From Terfezia claveryi (taxonomy: Eukaryota > Ascomycota > Pezizomycetes > Pezizales > Pezizaceae): a stretch of DNA of 18,196 nt. The stretch's first letter is position 1; each line of letters starts with the position of its first letter. The translations under genes and the position numbers were made by a program. Under the pieces are notes generated by a model. That model worked only from the letters and a program-made list of their open reading frames with translations. It made no database searches and was not told the DNA's origin. Positions 16,556 to 18,196 of the stretch are shown here, piece by piece. The stretch is taken from assembly GCA_015179025.1 (NCBI GenBank), contig WHUX01000586.1, positions 1 through 18,196 of the forward strand, given 5' to 3'.

Positions 16556-16834
16556 CGTTTCGAGTAGTACGCTACTGGGTGCCAACGACCATCTGGTTCT
16601 TTTTGGGATAGAATACCAGCTTTTGCTAGATCAGACGCGTCTGTCTCGATCATTTTTGGTCGTTCTGGGTGATAATGGCATAGTATCGGAGCAGTTGTGA
16701 ACCTATATTTCAACTCATCGAAGGCCTGTTGACACTGCTGTGTCCAGTTCCAAGGAACTCCATTGTGCGTTAGTGTCTGAATCGGCAATGCCAAACTACT
16801 AAAGCCTTGAATAAACCGGCGATAGAAATTAGCA
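16556..16834 (-). pseudogene. Gypsy A RNase H, first part (pol, second frame)
   Basis: This short open part lies between two frameshifts. It contains the end of the RT connection region (WNWTQQCQQAFDELK) and the start of RNase H with the first catalytic Asp in MIETDASDLAKAGIL, followed by WHPVAYYSKRL. It connects to the RT frame through a missing base in the T-run near 16834-16836 and to the integrase frame near 16556. Apart from these two sites the alignment to B and to typical gypsy pol continues without a gap. Confidence 0.88.
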
Positions 16835-17520
16835 AACCAATAAACCTCTGCACTTCTTTGACGTTCCGAGGAGCCTGCCAGGCGAGGATGTCCTCGACTT
16901 TCTTCTGCCCCATTTGTATCCCCTTTGTACCTACTTTAAATCCCACGAATTCGACTTCTGGGACATGGAAGATACACTTGTCTATGTTGACACAAAGGTT
17001 ATTCTCCGTTAGTTTCTGCAGCACCCAACGGACGAGCTCGACATGTTCTTCCTCTGTTTGGGTATAAATGAGGATATCATCAATATATACAACTATTCCT
17101 CGGTCAATTCGTTCCGATAGAATATTGTTAACATGTCGCTGGAAAACAGATGGCGCATTAGTTAGCCCAAAAGGCATAACCGTATATTCGTATAAGCCAT
17201 ATCTTGTCTTGAATGCTGTTTTCCACTCGTCTCCGGCTGCTATTCTGAGTAGGTTAAACCCGAGTTTGAGATCGAGTTTGGAGAAAACCTGTGAAGTACC
17301 AACTTGTTCCATTAGGGTAGTCATAAGTGGTAGGGGATACTTGTCTTTTTTGGTTATGGCATTGAGCCCTCTATAGTCTACGACTATTCTGAGCTTGCCA
17401 TTTGGCTGTTTGGCGAAGAATATAGGAGCGCCAGCACTGCTTTTGCTCGGTCTTATCTTGCCGGTTCGGAGCATCTCATCTAGGTATTCTTTGAGAAGCT
17501 CCAATTCATCAGGGGAGAGG
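16835..17520 (-). pseudogene. Gypsy A reverse transcriptase (pol, third frame)
   Basis: This open part carries the complete RT core: SAGAPIFFAKQPNG, LRIVVDYRGLN, KYPLPL, then FSKLDLKLGFN with the first catalytic Asp (residue 78 from the Met at 17504), MPFGLTNAPSVFQR, and the active site YIDD (residues 140-143; about 17076-17087) in VVYIDDILIY. The primer-grip region and VQRFIG follow. All catalytic residues are present and there is no stop codon. It joins the protease frame through a missing base in a C-run near 17540 and the RNase H frame near 16834. RT copies the element RNA into DNA in the cytoplasmic particle. Confidence 0.92.
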
Positions 17521-18196
17521 GGTATAGTTTTCCTGACGGGGGACTCTTTCCTTCTTCTAACTCAATTGTCATGTCTTGTGGACCGTGCGTGGGAAGGGCG
17601 GATTGCAACTCCTTTCCAAAGATTTTTACAAAATCCCTGTACTGTGTTGGCAATCGATCAGCAAGTTCATGGATATTTTCAGTCGCTGTTATTTTCATAA
17701 CCTTGCGAACGTCTCCATTAGCGAACTTCTGATAATCCCATTCCCCTATTTCAATTAATCCGACATATTGAGTCTCTGCAAGTACTTCGTCAAAGTCAGC
17801 GAAATCAGTAACCTCCTCGATTTCCAACGCTCTTTTTAGCTCGAGTCCATAAGGAGTGGTGACCCGTAGCTTATCACAATTGGCTTTAATCCAATCCATC
17901 CCCAAAATGAGTGGAAGACCTGGTTCGAGGCACGCAACCTCAGTTACCAGGTCAAGAGTTTTGTTTCGTCCCGATCTTGCATCTGGGACCTCCATCTGCA
18001 GGTTCTGAACCTGCACTGTGCCAGACCTCTTGAGAATCGAGCCGTCGGCGCTCTCTAATCTCAGTCTTTTCTCCCTCTTAACCCAAGGCAGCATCATCTG
18101 TTCAACGAAAGAAGAATCAAAAATCGTGGCTTCTGCGCCAGTATCAACCAAAGCATTAATGGAAATTTCGCGTTTATTTCCTCCGTACATCCAAGA
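17521..18196 (-). pseudogene. Gypsy A protease and linker to RT (pol, N-terminal part in window)
   Basis: The frame is open to the end of the window. Near its start lies an aspartic protease active site, NALVDTGAEATIFDSSFV, and later LILGMDWI, the second conserved protease motif. An acidic linker (ITATENIHELADRLPTQY) leads to the RT. The DTGA triad is intact, unlike in B (DCGA) and copia E (DSCA). The protease cuts Gag-Pol during particle maturation. Gag, or its junction with pol, would lie just beyond 18196 and cannot be assessed. Confidence 0.88.

Larger units (their letters stand above)
12960..18196 (-). mobile_element. Family-A Ty3/gypsy element, best-preserved copy, runs off the window
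   Basis: This minus-strand chromodomain gypsy element has a complete 3' LTR (12960-14421), polypurine tract, and pol from chromodomain back to protease. Gag, the primer site and the 5' LTR lie right of the window. It is inserted in the copia E integrase; the left flank CCATG (12955-12959) should be repeated directly after its 5' LTR. Pol has no premature stop codon but three single-base frameshifts, so it is the youngest of the three family-A copies here. Confidence 0.93.

Overview
The window is repeat DNA from a eukaryote, most likely a filamentous ascomycete fungus; the species cannot be named from it. Everything recognisable is LTR retrotransposon sequence: three Ty3/gypsy families that carry chromodomains, and one or two Ty1/copia families. 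The fungal reading rests on the gypsy integrase-chromodomain polyproteins, on a copia primer site that matches the anticodon loop of initiator tRNA-Met (as in yeast Ty5), and on decay by C-to-T and G-to-A changes, often CG to TA, as expected from RIP-like mutation or 5-methylcytosine deamination. I see no host gene, tRNA, rRNA or CRISPR array.

Left part (1-5501): elements inserted inside one another. A family-A LTR in minus orientation (1-981) cuts the integrase of a plus-strand family-A element (982-3781; pol remnant, polypurine tract, complete 1.46 kb 3' LTR). That element interrupts the integrase C-terminus of a plus-strand gypsy element C (3782-5122; chromodomain, polypurine tract, 639 bp LTR). 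Element C in turn interrupts the RNase H of a plus-strand copia element D, whose last 87 codons follow at 5124-5387.

Middle (5502-about 10454): gypsy element B on the minus strand. It has a 465 bp 3' LTR, chromodomain, integrase, RNase H, reverse transcriptase and protease, then gag in another frame. It is broken by many stop codons and one frameshift, and it loses its 5' end inside gag. Its gag-pol junction keeps a textbook -1 frameshift signal: slippery GGGAAAA, a 5-nt spacer and a 9-bp stem whose loop holds the gag stop.

Right part (10709-18196): copia element E on the plus strand. It has a 339 bp 5' LTR with perfect 7-bp inverted ends, a half-tRNA primer site, gag, protease and the start of integrase. 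A third family-A element, on the minus strand, is inserted just before the integrase catalytic Glu codon. This copy (12960 to beyond the window end) is the best preserved: its pol has no premature stop codon and only three single-base frameshifts, each at a short base run.

In these elements Gag would form the particle, protease would cut Gag-Pol, RT/RNase H would copy the RNA from a tRNA primer, and integrase would insert the DNA. The chromodomain is the part known in related elements to steer integration toward heterochromatin, which fits the piling-up of insertions here.
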